Shown: in pieces, positions 25,494 through 33,948 of the stretch
How positions within the stretch are numbered: the first letter of the stretch is position 1
Layout of the letters: each line of letters starts with the position of its first letter
NCBI GenBank assembly: GCA_050874705.1
Contig: JBNMLE010000008.1
Location: 1 to 35,816, forward strand
Origin: Fiminaster sp050874705
Lineage (GTDB): Bacteria; Bacillota_I; Bacilli_A; RFN20; CAG-826
DNA: 35,816 nucleotides
Direction: 5' to 3'
The notes under the pieces: model-generated
The model's input: only the letters and a program-made list of their open reading frames with translations
The model's database searches: none
What the model was told of the DNA's origin: nothing
Made by a program: the position numbers and the translations under genes

Positions 25494-25570
25494 GGCCCTA
25501 TGGAGAAGCGGCTTAACTCATGTCCCTCTCAAGGATACATTCAAGGGTTCGAATCCCTTTAGGGTCACCA
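25494..25570 (+). tRNA. tRNA-Glu (anticodon CTC)
   Basis: Acceptor GGCCCTA pairs with TAGGGTC (one G-T), T-arm AGGGTTCGAATCCCT, and encoded CCA. The loop CTCTCAA gives anticodon CTC for GAG. It lies 20 bases after gltX with no separate promoter, so the synthetase and its substrate tRNA likely share a transcript. Confidence 0.9.
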
Positions 25571-25582
25571 ACTTAAAAGTAC

Positions 25583-25615
25583 AAAGACTAATACTAATTT
25601 GGATTAGTCTTTTTT
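25583..25615 (+). terminator. Terminator of the gltX-tRNA-Glu unit
   Basis: AAAGACTAAT / ATTAGTCTTT (25583-25592, 25603-25612) is followed by a T-run. Confidence 0.85.
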
Positions 25616-25764
25616 GTTTGTTTTATTAATTTTAGAGATTGTGAATTCTAATATTTTTTCGCTAAAAAGATAAAAATTCTTTTATTCTTCAAAATTTTAT
25701 TTAAAAGAAAAAGCCTATTTACATTTTCAAAGTTAATATAAATATTAAAAAAGTAAATTTCGTT

Positions 25765-25793
25765 TTGCTTATTTATATATACTGTCATAGAAT
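25765..25793 (+). promoter_or_regulatory. Promoter of pyrG
   Basis: TTGCTT (25765-25770) and TAGAAT (25788-25793) have 17-base spacing, giving a leader of about 20 bases that holds the GGGAGAAGG ribosome site. Confidence 0.6.
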
Positions 25794-25819
25794 ATTTTTG
25801 TGTTTTTGGGAGAAGGCAT

Positions 25820-27430
25820 ATGAACTGCAAATTTATATTTGTTACAGGTGGTGTTGTTTCAAGTTTAGGAAAAGGAATATCTGCATCTAGCATTGGATTA
25901 CTTTTGAAAAAAAGAGGATTAAAAGTATTCATGCAGAAATTTGATCCTTACCTTAATGTAGACCCAGGCACAATGTCACCTTATCAACATGGCGAAGTTT
26001 TTGTTACTGATGATGGTGCAGAAGCTGACCTTGATATTGGTCATTACGAAAGATGGCTAGATGAAAATCTTACTAAGGAATCATCCATTACATCTGGAAA
26101 AATATATTCAACAGTTATTTCTAGAGAAAGAAAAGGCGGTTATTTAGGAGCAACTATACAAGTTATTCCTCATATAACAAATGAAATTAAAAAGCGTTTA
26201 CTTGACGCTGCAAATGCATCAAACGCTTATGTAGTTATTACTGAAATAGGTGGAACTGTTGGTGACATTGAATCTCTTCCTTTTTTGGAAGCAATTAGAC
26301 AAGCTCGCTTAGAATTTGGTTATTCTAATACAATGTTTGTTCATAACACTCTTGTCCCATACTTAAAAACAAGTGAAGAAACAAAAACAAAACCTACTCA
26401 ACACTCTGTCAAAGAATTAACAGGATTAGGCATTCAACCTGATGCAATAATATTAAGAAGTGAAGTTAAATTAGATAAACATACAAAAGAAAAAGTTTCC
26501 TTATTTTGCAATGTTCCATTAGAAGGTGTATTTGAAGCTGATGATTGTTCATGCATTTTTGATTTACCAATTGATTTACACAAACAAGGAATCAACGATT
26601 ATGTTTTAAAGCATTTTGGACTTGAAGCTAAAGAGCCAGATTTAACGGATTTTAAGAATCTTATTAAGAAAATAAAATCTATGAAAGGCAGCGTAAAAAT
26701 TGCTCTTGTCGGTAAATATGTTGAATTAAAAGATGCCTATTTATCTGTTTACCAAGCACTTAAAGCAGCGGGGTATGCTCATAACGTGAATATTGATATT
26801 AATTGGATTAAATCCACAGAAATAAATGAAAGTAATGTCGACTCTCTTCTTCAAAATTGCGATGGTATTTTAGTTCCTGGTGGTTTTGGAAAAAGAGGAA
26901 TTGAAGGCAAATTATTAGCAATTAAATATGCAAGAGAGAATAAGATTCCATTTTTAGGCATTTGTTTAGGAATGCAACTTGCAGTAATTGAATATGCAAA
27001 AAATGTATTAGGCATGGAAGACGCTAATTCAACTGAATTTGATCCAAAATGTGAATATCCTGTTATAGATATTTTGCGTAACCAATATGATGGAATAGAT
27101 ATGGGTGGAACATTAAGACTAGGAAGTTATGACTGTAAATTGCATGATGATTCACTTGCTTACTCTTGTTATAAGCAAGATTTAATAAGAGAAAGACATC
27201 GCCACAGATATGAATTTAATTCAAAATATATGGAAAAATTTGTATCTGGTGATATGACATTCTCCGGTATAAATCCTCAAAGTGGTTTAGTGGAAATTGT
27301 TGAATTAAAAAATCATCCATTCTTTATTGCTAGCCAATTCCATCCTGAATTTACTTCAAGACCTTTAAAACCAAATCCATTATTTGATAATTTTATAAAA
27401 GCATCAATTTTAAATAAATCTAAAAAATAA
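25820..27430 (+). CDS. pyrG: CTP synthase (glutamine hydrolysing)
   Basis: The 536-residue enzyme begins with the synthetase P-loop region FVTGGVVSSLGKGI, continues with KFDPYLNVDPGTMSPYQHGEV, and has a class I glutaminase domain with GICLGMQ (Cys382) and FHPEF. It makes CTP from UTP, ATP and glutamine, supplying CDP-lipid synthesis as well as RNA. Length is standard (530-550). The short leader makes a PyrG-type CTP-sensing attenuator unlikely. Confidence 0.97.
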   Translation: MNCKFIFVTGGVVSSLGKGISASSIGLLLKKRGLKVFMQKFDPYLNVDPGTMSPYQHGEVFVTDDGAEADLDIGHYERWLDENLTKESSITSGKIYSTVISRERKGGYLGATIQVIPHITNEIKKRLLDAANASNAYVVITEIGGTVGDIESLPFLEAIRQARLEFGYSNTMFVHNTLVPYLKTSEETKTKPTQHSVKELTGLGIQPDAIILRSEVKLDKHTKEKVSLFCNVPLEGVFEADDCSCIFDLPIDLHKQGINDYVLKHFGLEAKEPDLTDFKNLIKKIKSMKGSVKIALVGKYVELKDAYLSVYQALKAAGYAHNVNIDINWIKSTEINESNVDSLLQNCDGILVPGGFGKRGIEGKLLAIKYARENKIPFLGICLGMQLAVIEYAKNVLGMEDANSTEFDPKCEYPVIDILRNQYDGIDMGGTLRLGSYDCKLHDDSLAYSCYKQDLIRERHRHRYEFNSKYMEKFVSGDMTFSGINPQSGLVEIVELKNHPFFIASQFHPEFTSRPLKPNPLFDNFIKASILNKSKK

Positions 27431-27471
27431 TTTTATTTATTTGTTTTTATGTTTATTTGATAATTATTTAT

Positions 27472-28293
27472 ATGGAAAAGATTGCTTTGCTTTTTAATTT
27501 TAAATCTGGAAAAAGCAATATTATTGATAAAGTTTTGAAAGCAAAAAAGAAATTATCGAAAGAATTTTTAGTTGATATTTATTCATTTTCTGATGATGAA
27601 AAAATCATAATGATAGCAAAAAAAGGATACGACTATCTTGTTGTTTGCGGTGGCGATGGAACAATGCACAAAATTGTTAACATCATGATGAAAACAAAAG
27701 AAATTAATTTTCCTACAATTGGCTATATTCCAACTGGAACAATGAATGATTGTATGAAAGGATATGGAATCACATCATTTAATAAAGCTTTAAAAATAAT
27801 TATGAAAAAGCATTGTGAATACATTAATTTAGGAAAATGCAATAATGATTATTTCTTATATTTATTTGCGTCAGGCGCTTATTCAGATATTTCATATTTG
27901 GCATCAAGGAAATACAAAAAGAACCTTGGAAAATTAAGTTATTATTTCCTTGCTATTAAAGAGATTTTTAAAAAGAGAATGTTTAACTTTTACCTAGATA
28001 ATAACAAATACCAATCTCCTTTTATTATGATATTAAATGGCTCTCATGTCGGTGGATTAAAAATTAATAAAGGTTTTAGAAACAATAAATTATTAAATTG
28101 CTATATTACCGCAAAAGGGGTATTTAATGGACTTTTACATTATTTTTTCGATAAGAAGAATATTGTTTTAAAAAGCGAAACCATTAAAATTTCGCAAGAA
28201 ACTAAGCAATATTGTCTCGATGGAGAAATGTATAAAGGACAAGATTTTGCTATGTCGAAAGCCGTTTCAAAAGCAAAATTTATTATAAAATAG
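27472..28293 (+). CDS. Diacylglycerol kinase-family lipid kinase (DagK/YegS type)
   Basis: I start at ATG 27472 (MEKIALLFNFKSGK); the upstream alternative at 27457 adds only MIIIY. The 273-residue protein contains the nucleotide-binding GGDGT in VVCGGDGTMHKIV and IPTGTMND, which corresponds to PxGTxND of the DAG kinase catalytic domain. It ends with CLDGE, matching the conserved D-G-E. The family phosphorylates diacylglycerol or related lipids. No ribosome site is visible; a GATAAT lies eight bases before the start. It is shorter than the usual 290-300 residues. Confidence 0.82.
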   Translation: MEKIALLFNFKSGKSNIIDKVLKAKKKLSKEFLVDIYSFSDDEKIIMIAKKGYDYLVVCGGDGTMHKIVNIMMKTKEINFPTIGYIPTGTMNDCMKGYGITSFNKALKIIMKKHCEYINLGKCNNDYFLYLFASGAYSDISYLASRKYKKNLGKLSYYFLAIKEIFKKRMFNFYLDNNKYQSPFIMILNGSHVGGLKINKGFRNNKLLNCYITAKGVFNGLLHYFFDKKNIVLKSETIKISQETKQYCLDGEMYKGQDFAMSKAVSKAKFIIK

Positions 28294-28386
28294 AAAAATC
28301 TTTGCAAATTACAAATTATTTTAATAAAAAAATATTTATTTTTTAAATTATTAGTCTAGAATATCTATTGGAAAGAGGTGTTTTTT

Positions 28387-29709
28387 ATGAAAATGAAAAA
28401 ATCTGTAAAAGTATTAATGATTTTGTCTATCGTATTTGCAATGCTTGGATTAGTCGTTGCACTAGGATCAGCATTAATAACAAGTCTATTAGGCAATGGT
28501 GAAAATTTTGTTGTTCTAATGAATACATGTCTACAAGATTTTCCAAAAATGTTTGATTTTACAAGCTCACCAATAGCATTACCAAAATTATTTGGCGTGA
28601 TAACTTTGTCTGTTTTAGCGCTTATAAGCCTTATTTGGATTATCGTTCCATGCGTTAAAAAACAAAAAGAAAACATTGCACCAGCAATTGTTGGATTATT
28701 TATGTTTGTTATCATCTATTTTGTTGCAATGATTTATTTCTTCTCAGTTGATACAATTGATCCATCATTTGATTTAGCTGGAAAAACTTATTTCCAATAT
28801 ATTTTGGATAAAAATTATATTACCATCATTCCTTTAATTTTTATTGGAATGGTTCTTTCATTAGCTTTATCTGCATTTGCATTATGCATTATGATATTAG
28901 AATTCATCTTTGTTCTTTCTCAACCAAAATATGTAAAACAAGAACTTGCAGAAGGCGATTCAAAAGATGATGTTTATAATGATAGTGAAATAACATCCAA
29001 TGAACAATTAGCTGAAATTTTAAGTTCTGCAACAAATGAAGAAAATAATGTTGTTAAAGAAGAAAAACCATCTTCATCATTAGCTGGTTTAACAAGCGAT
29101 GATTTACGCGCTATTATACGTGACGAAATTGCAAAAGCAAAACTTTGTAATGAAGAAGAAGTTCGCCGCATTGTTCGCGAAGAATTAGAAAAATATTCTC
29201 CATCTAAAGAAACTACTGAAAAAGTAGCTGATGATGTTGAAAGCGCTGAAGGTGAAGAAGAAGTAGTAACAAGTGATAAACCAAAAATTATTCGTATTCC
29301 ATTTGAAACACGTATTAAAACAATGGAACCAGAAATGAGAAATAACTTTAATGAACTTAAAGCTGAGATTCTTTCTTATGGTGTAAAATCACGTGTATCT
29401 AATTCAGGCGATACATTTAGACTTCATACAAAAACATATGTGAAGATGACAATTGCCGGAAAGAGCTTAAAACTATATTTTGCTCTTGATCCAAAAGATT
29501 ACGAAAACACAACACTTCCTATTGCTGATGTTTCCCATAAAGGTATTTATAAAGAAATTCCTTTGGTATTTAAAGTTAAATCTGGCTTAAGCTTAAGACG
29601 TGCTAAAGCATTGATCGCCGATGTTATGGCTAAAGACAATTTAGTACAAAAAGAAGTCGTTCAACACGATTACATTCAAGATATCATCGATTCAAGCAGC
29701 AAAGAATAA
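28387..29709 (+). CDS. Four-TM membrane protein with acidic linker and conserved C-terminal domain
   Basis: ATG 28387 is chosen over the upstream GTG 28378 because AGAGG at 28374-28378 sits at correct distance from it. The 440-residue protein has four hydrophobic segments in residues about 8-178 and an acidic linker. A short helical stretch (DDLRAIIRDEIAKAK and VRRIVREELEKY) follows. The C-terminal domain of about 120 residues starts FETRIKT, with GKSLKLYFALDP and SGLSLRRAKALI; I recall this domain in other Bacillota proteins of unknown function. The layout parallels the protein at 10947-11993. Function unknown. Confidence 0.75.
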   Translation: MKMKKSVKVLMILSIVFAMLGLVVALGSALITSLLGNGENFVVLMNTCLQDFPKMFDFTSSPIALPKLFGVITLSVLALISLIWIIVPCVKKQKENIAPAIVGLFMFVIIYFVAMIYFFSVDTIDPSFDLAGKTYFQYILDKNYITIIPLIFIGMVLSLALSAFALCIMILEFIFVLSQPKYVKQELAEGDSKDDVYNDSEITSNEQLAEILSSATNEENNVVKEEKPSSSLAGLTSDDLRAIIRDEIAKAKLCNEEEVRRIVREELEKYSPSKETTEKVADDVESAEGEEEVVTSDKPKIIRIPFETRIKTMEPEMRNNFNELKAEILSYGVKSRVSNSGDTFRLHTKTYVKMTIAGKSLKLYFALDPKDYENTTLPIADVSHKGIYKEIPLVFKVKSGLSLRRAKALIADVMAKDNLVQKEVVQHDYIQDIIDSSSKE

Positions 29710-29714
29710 TCATT

Positions 29715-29740
29715 AAGGACTGCCAAATGCAGTCCTTTTA
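29715..29740 (+). terminator. Terminator after the four-TM protein gene
   Basis: AAGGACTGC / GCAGTCCTT (29715-29723, 29729-29737) with a five-base loop and four T. A small gene begins seven bases later. Confidence 0.8.
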
Positions 29741-29746
29741 ATATTT

Positions 29747-29914
29747 ATGTTTAATTACGGACCAAAAAAAGATTTGCAAAAAAGACCTGATAAAGAACCA
29801 AAGTTTTCAATGAAAAATAAAACCGACAAATATATTGTCATATTTATTCTTGTTGGACTTGGTGTTTTAGCTATTTTAATAACTTTATTTGTTCTTTTAT
29901 ATTATTTCTTATAA
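29747..29914 (+). CDS. 55-residue single-TM protein, unknown function
   Basis: A short frame runs from ATG 29747 to TAA 29912-29914. The first 28 residues are basic and hydrophilic (MFNYGPKKDLQKRP at the start). The last 27 form one long hydrophobic segment from YIVIFILVGLGVL to LYYFL. The tail-anchor-like arrangement is a convincing small membrane protein rather than random AT-rich sequence. It lies just after a terminator with no clear ribosome site and converges on the guanylate-kinase-like gene with two bases between. Confidence 0.55.
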   Translation: MFNYGPKKDLQKRPDKEPKFSMKNKTDKYIVIFILVGLGVLAILITLFVLLYYFL

Positions 29915-29916
29915 TT

Positions 29917-30456
29917 TTAAATAGATTTAATTTTATTTGAATATAATTCGTATATTTTATCAGCAGCTTCATCAATTGATAAATTAGATGTATTAATTAC
30001 AAAATCGGTTTTTCCGATTTTTTTATTATCAAAATCTTCGACATCGTTTTTTAGTCTTTCGATTATCTTCTCTTCATTATCACCACGAGAAAACATTCTT
30101 TCTCTACGTTTATTTTCATCACAAATTATTAAAAATGAAACAATATGTTTGTTATGAAGTTTTAAAAATGAATGCAAACCATTTGGATCAAGAACAATAA
30201 TCTTATCATCTGCAACTTGATTTATTCCACATCCATAATAATTGTTGTTATAAATGGTGGTTTCAACAAATTCGTTATTTTCTTTTCTTTTTAAAAATTC
30301 TTCTTTGCTAATAAAAAAATAATCAACGCCATTACACTCTCCAACCCTTTTTGTTCTTGTAGTGGATGTTACAGCTTTTGATAAATTAAATTTTTCCGCA
30401 AGCTTAAGAGCGGTAGCAGTTTTCCCACTTGCTGACGCGCCAACTAAAATAATCAT
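29917..30456 (-). CDS. Guanylate kinase-like protein
   Basis: The 179-residue protein opens MIILVGASASGKT, a Walker A loop, then TSTTRTKRVGECNGVDYFF, the GMP-binding signature of guanylate kinase (usually TTRxPRxGExDGxDYxF). It later has RRERMFSRGD with arginines in the lid region. It is about 25 residues shorter than typical Gmk and lacks the canonical GPSGxGKxT loop wording. It either is the Gmk of this organism (GMP to GDP) or a diverged second copy. It is divergent from the Tad-like operon. Confidence 0.72.
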   Translation of the reverse strand: MIILVGASASGKTATALKLAEKFNLSKAVTSTTRTKRVGECNGVDYFFISKEEFLKRKENNEFVETTIYNNNYYGCGINQVADDKIIVLDPNGLHSFLKLHNKHIVSFLIICDENKRRERMFSRGDNEEKIIERLKNDVEDFDNKKIGKTDFVINTSNLSIDEAADKIYELYSNKIKSI

Positions 30457-30581
30457 AGTAAAATTATAGTGTATTCATTCTTTTTCTTAAATACAAAAAG
30501 TTAACTTTGACAAAAAAATAATGAAAAAAGTGAATAATTTTTTCTTTTATTGGAAAAAAGAAATATGAAGGGAATAAAAAA

Positions 30582-30905
30582 ATGAAGAAATTTAGAGGTG
30601 TTGAACACCACAAATTGCAAGCAATTGGCTCTAATTATAATTATTGCTTAAGAAGAATCGAAACAATGATTGCTAAAGGTTATCTTAGCGAATCAGAAAA
30701 AGATATTTACAAAATCTATCACGCTTATGTTTTAAATGTTGAAAGATGTTTCGTGGAATTTAATTGTTTGGAAAAATCAATATTAGAAAAAGAATATTTC
30801 ACACCATTACCGCCGATGTGGTGGATGGATATTTATTCAAGATCTACTTATTATAGATTAAGACTTAATATTGCTAGAAAGTTTCTTCACATCTATGAAA
30901 AATGA
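30582..30905 (+). CDS. Small putative DNA-binding protein heading the Tad-like operon
   Basis: The 107-residue product starts behind AAGGGA (30568-30573). It is helical and basic. The C-terminal part, PPMWWMDIYSRSTYYR then LRLNIARKFL, resembles the helix-turn-helix of sigma-region-4-like or ArpU-type phage regulators, where a serine/threonine-tyrosine-Y-R helix follows an aromatic turn. Its stop overlaps the next start (ATGA), so it belongs to the pilus operon and may regulate it. The DNA-binding role is inference. Confidence 0.6.
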   Translation: MKKFRGVEHHKLQAIGSNYNYCLRRIETMIAKGYLSESEKDIYKIYHAYVLNVERCFVEFNCLEKSILEKEYFTPLPPMWWMDIYSRSTYYRLRLNIARKFLHIYEK

Positions 30906-31885
30906 AATTTTTTAGAATATTCTTAATTTTTGCAAGTATTGCTTCTCCTTATGTTAGACGTTCAAATACCGCAACTGGATTTTCATATATTGAAGTATCA
31001 GCGCAATATGAGAACAAAGTTGACATTATATGTGAGCATATCGGAAGCCCTCTTACAAAAAGAGATATAAAAATATATGGAGTTTCACAAAACGGACTTC
31101 AAACATTAATTCAAAGCTATAATGTTAGAGGATTAAAAGTAGAACATAAATTAACTTTTGATAATTCAAGGACTTTTTATAAGAGTGTTTCATTTGAATA
31201 TATAGTTGATAAAAATATTTATACAAAAAGAGTAGCGCAAATAAAACAACGTGAGAGCATTATTAGAAGTGTAAATGATAGTTATCAAACATCTCCTAAC
31301 TGTTACATTTATACTAAAGAAAATAATGAACAGTATATTTCTGAAAGTTATAATTCATTTAATTTTCCCGAATTATTAGAACTTGATAAATATCAGAGAT
31401 TAGATTTTTCAAAATATAGATTTAAATATAAGCCATATGTAAATAGGCAAACTCTTTCATGCTATCAAATTTCAATGCTTTGTTTTGACTTAAATAATTA
31501 TATGAAAGATCTTCATAGAAAAGATGGATTAGTTTATATAAATTTAGATTTAAAATATGACAAAAATAATAACGAATATTATTTAGTGCCAAAAGATAAT
31601 CTATATGTTGATCCAGTTACTTTAAGAATGTCTTTTAATAAGGAAGAAGGATATATAAAAACGAATTATTTATATTTCACAGATAACTTAAAAAATGTAA
31701 TGGATGAGTTAGATTTTCATATAAATTTAAATGGACTAGGAAGCAACAAAATCAATTTAATGTTAAAAACAAATTTAATAATGAGCAATTCTTTATTTGG
31801 TAATTGTTCAAGTTCTCAATATTGCATCGATGAAGAAGTTTCAAAAGCTAATTTCGAAATAGGAAAGGTCGTTAAATATTCATGA
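30902..31885 (+). CDS. Exported protein of unknown function in Tad-like operon
   Basis: The 327-residue protein begins MKFFRIFLIFASIASPYV, a short hydrophobic N-terminus preceded by one Lys and Arg, consistent with a signal or anchor. The remainder is Tyr/Asn/Lys-rich and beta-like, with no membrane segment and a few cysteines (including SPNCY and NCSSSQYC). It overlaps both neighbours by four bases (ATGA), so it is translationally coupled within the pilus operon. A minor pilin, tip protein or assembly factor is plausible; I recognise no family. Confidence 0.65.
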   Translation: MKFFRIFLIFASIASPYVRRSNTATGFSYIEVSAQYENKVDIICEHIGSPLTKRDIKIYGVSQNGLQTLIQSYNVRGLKVEHKLTFDNSRTFYKSVSFEYIVDKNIYTKRVAQIKQRESIIRSVNDSYQTSPNCYIYTKENNEQYISESYNSFNFPELLELDKYQRLDFSKYRFKYKPYVNRQTLSCYQISMLCFDLNNYMKDLHRKDGLVYINLDLKYDKNNNEYYLVPKDNLYVDPVTLRMSFNKEEGYIKTNYLYFTDNLKNVMDELDFHINLNGLGSNKINLMLKTNLIMSNSLFGNCSSSQYCIDEEVSKANFEIGKVVKYS

Positions 31886-32286
31886 CAAATACGATCTTTT
31901 TCCTTCTTATGAGCGTTTTAATGCTAAATTTTTCCTTTGGATCGATGACATTCTTTTCAATTCATAGAACATTCAATAATTTGTATAGAGGTACTTTAGA
32001 AAGTTCTATTTCATTTATTGATAAAGATGGTAATCAATGCGAACCATATTTCAAACAAAAAGAATTAGAAAGAAATGTCGAAGAATATTTCTCGTTTACA
32101 TTGCCTAGATTTGTAAAAGAATATTATGTTTCTTATTTTTATTTTGATAATGAAACAATGGCGTATTGTACAAGTGATTATTGTTATAACGTTAAGATTT
32201 CTTTAAAAGCTCATATTAATTCTTTATTTGACTATGAATTAGCCCATATATATTCAATAAGTAAAGGATCTTTATATGTTGAATAA
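31882..32286 (+). CDS. Membrane-anchored TadE-like or minor pilin-like protein
   Basis: The 134-residue protein has an N-terminal hydrophobic segment (residues about 4-20, IFFLLMSVLMLNFSFGSM) and about 110 exported residues with four cysteines. This layout fits TadE/TadF-type minor pilins, but the usual Glu at +5 after a cleavage glycine is not clear. It overlaps the preceding gene by four bases and the ATPase gene by eleven. Confidence 0.6.
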   Translation: MTNTIFFLLMSVLMLNFSFGSMTFFSIHRTFNNLYRGTLESSISFIDKDGNQCEPYFKQKELERNVEEYFSFTLPRFVKEYYVSYFYFDNETMAYCTSDYCYNVKISLKAHINSLFDYELAHIYSISKGSLYVE

Positions 32287-33235
32287 AGCAATTGATTATA
32301 TCGAGTCATCTTTTTTAAAAGACTTACTTATAAATCAAAATATAACGGATATTTCTTTTAATGGTGAATCGATATTTTATGTAGATAATGAAAAAGGTAG
32401 AAAAAAATCAGATATTGTTATCTCTAACGAGGCCGCAAACGATTTTGTAAGACAAATTGCAAATTTTACAGAAAAACAATTCTCTTTTATCGAACCAATC
32501 CTAGATGTTTCTTTTGGGAGATATAGATTAAACGCAGTTCATCAATCAATTGGAAGATTTAATAATGAAAAAGTAATAAATTTTTCAATAAGAATAGCTT
32601 CTTTAAACAATCATATTTTATCTGATAAGAATTTTATGAACGATGACATGAGATCATATTTGAATGACTTAATATCAAACAAAAAATCAATAATGATTGC
32701 GGGGGAGACAGGAAGTGGAAAGACCGAATTACAAAAATATTTATTAACAAGTTTAAAAGATAATAGTCGAATTATCTTAATTGATAATCTTGAAGAATTA
32801 GAAAATATTCGAATTAATCAAAATATTGATTTAAATAGCTGGCAAGTTGGTAAGTCAAACTCTAAATCATTTGAAGATTTAATCGCTAACGCACTTAGAT
32901 GCAACCCTGATTGGCTAATTGTTAGTGAAGCACGCGGAAAAGAAATGTCATCAATGCTTACAAGTGTAATGTCGGGACATCCATTAATTTCTACAATTCA
33001 TGCTTATAACATAGACGAAATTCCTAATCGAATTTGTCGTCTTATAATGCAAGAGAATATTAATCAAAAATATGAAGATATATTTACGGATGTTGTTAGT
33101 CATATATCAAACTATATTTTTGTTAAAAAATTTATAGATAAAGAAGGAAGAGTTATTCGATATATTTCAGATATTTCTTCATATAACAAAGAAAAAAGAA
33201 AAATGGATATCATTTTCCATGTTGAAAGGAGCTAA
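32276..33235 (+). CDS. tadA: Tad/Flp pilus assembly ATPase (TadA/CpaF family)
   Basis: The 319-residue protein is a type II/IV secretion ATPase. Walker A is GETGSGKT at residues 143-150. The aspartate box is around IDNLEELE, Walker B is DWLIVSEARGKE, and the histidine box is GHPLISTIHA. CpaF-type features include the N-terminal segment with FIEPILDVSFGRYRLNAVHQ that forms the N-domain, but the long N-terminal region of Gram-negative CpaF is absent. It powers pilin extrusion through the TadB/TadC platform encoded next. AAAGGA precedes the start. Confidence 0.9.
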   Translation: MLNKAIDYIESSFLKDLLINQNITDISFNGESIFYVDNEKGRKKSDIVISNEAANDFVRQIANFTEKQFSFIEPILDVSFGRYRLNAVHQSIGRFNNEKVINFSIRIASLNNHILSDKNFMNDDMRSYLNDLISNKKSIMIAGETGSGKTELQKYLLTSLKDNSRIILIDNLEELENIRINQNIDLNSWQVGKSNSKSFEDLIANALRCNPDWLIVSEARGKEMSSMLTSVMSGHPLISTIHAYNIDEIPNRICRLIMQENINQKYEDIFTDVVSHISNYIFVKKFIDKEGRVIRYISDISSYNKEKRKMDIIFHVERS

Positions 33236-33237
33236 AA

Positions 33238-33948
33238 ATGAAAAAGATAGATTTAATAAGCGTTTGTATTATTTTAATTGTAAGTTTAATTTCTTTTCTT
33301 ACATCTAATAATCCATTTGTGTGTATTGGTGTTCTATTAGTTTATTCACTTTATTATTTTATTTTCGCTAGAAAAAGACTCAAAATCTATTATGAAAAGA
33401 GTAGAAGAGTTCATCAATGTTATTATTTTGTAACAACATATCTTTTAACAATGTCTATAAAAGAATCCTATGATGATGCTTTTGAAAACGCAATTAAGAA
33501 CAAAAACGATGAATTTTCCAAAATTCTTAATGGACTTGAAGAGATGAATTCGCTCGAAAAAATTGAGTATTTAACAAAATATTTTACTTATTCTTTTTAT
33601 CATATGTTTTTAAAAGTAATTAATCTTTACCAAGATCAAGGTGGAAACATTTTAAAGATGTCTAGTTCATTATTAAATGAAACTATAAGAATTGAAGAAA
33701 CGATGAAAGAGTCTGAGAATAATTCCAAGAAAAAGACAATTGAATTTTTCATTTTGTGGAGCCTTTCTTTTGTGGTCATTTTATTTATGAGATTTGCTCT
33801 ACAAGATTTCTATTTAGGAATGCTTAATTCAATCCCGTTTTTTGTACTTTTAGTTGCCTTTTATGTTTTATTCTTGGTTGCTATTCATATATTCATTGTT
33901 AGATATACAAAAATGCCAATAAATGAAGAAGGAAAATTCAATGAATAA
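33238..33948 (+). CDS. tadB: TadB-like pilus platform membrane protein
   Basis: The 236-residue protein has two N-terminal hydrophobic segments (about 5-45), a cytoplasmic helical domain of about 115 residues, and two C-terminal segments (about 165-225). This is the T2SSF layout of TadB. DQGGNILKMSSSLLNETIR resembles the conserved platform helix (usually TGGNLAE). It starts two bases after the ATPase and overlaps the next gene by eight. Confidence 0.78.
   Translation: MKKIDLISVCIILIVSLISFLTSNNPFVCIGVLLVYSLYYFIFARKRLKIYYEKSRRVHQCYYFVTTYLLTMSIKESYDDAFENAIKNKNDEFSKILNGLEEMNSLEKIEYLTKYFTYSFYHMFLKVINLYQDQGGNILKMSSSLLNETIRIEETMKESENNSKKKTIEFFILWSLSFVVILFMRFALQDFYLGMLNSIPFFVLLVAFYVLFLVAIHIFIVRYTKMPINEEGKFNE

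Noticed and set aside
25648..25932. Minus-strand 94-codon frame overlapping the pyrG start
   Set aside because: It is composed of Phe/Asn/Lys/Ile from AT-rich intergenic DNA, overlaps the pyrG promoter and N-terminus, and has no conserved motif.
28365..28715. Minus-strand 116-codon frame inside the four-TM protein gene
   Set aside because: It is antisense to hydrophobic segments with a good upstream ribosome site on the plus strand; no independent support.
30902..30905. TGA read as tryptophan (Mycoplasma code)
   Set aside because: Conserved tryptophans are written TGG throughout and TGA here forms ATGA stop-start overlaps, so the standard code fits best.
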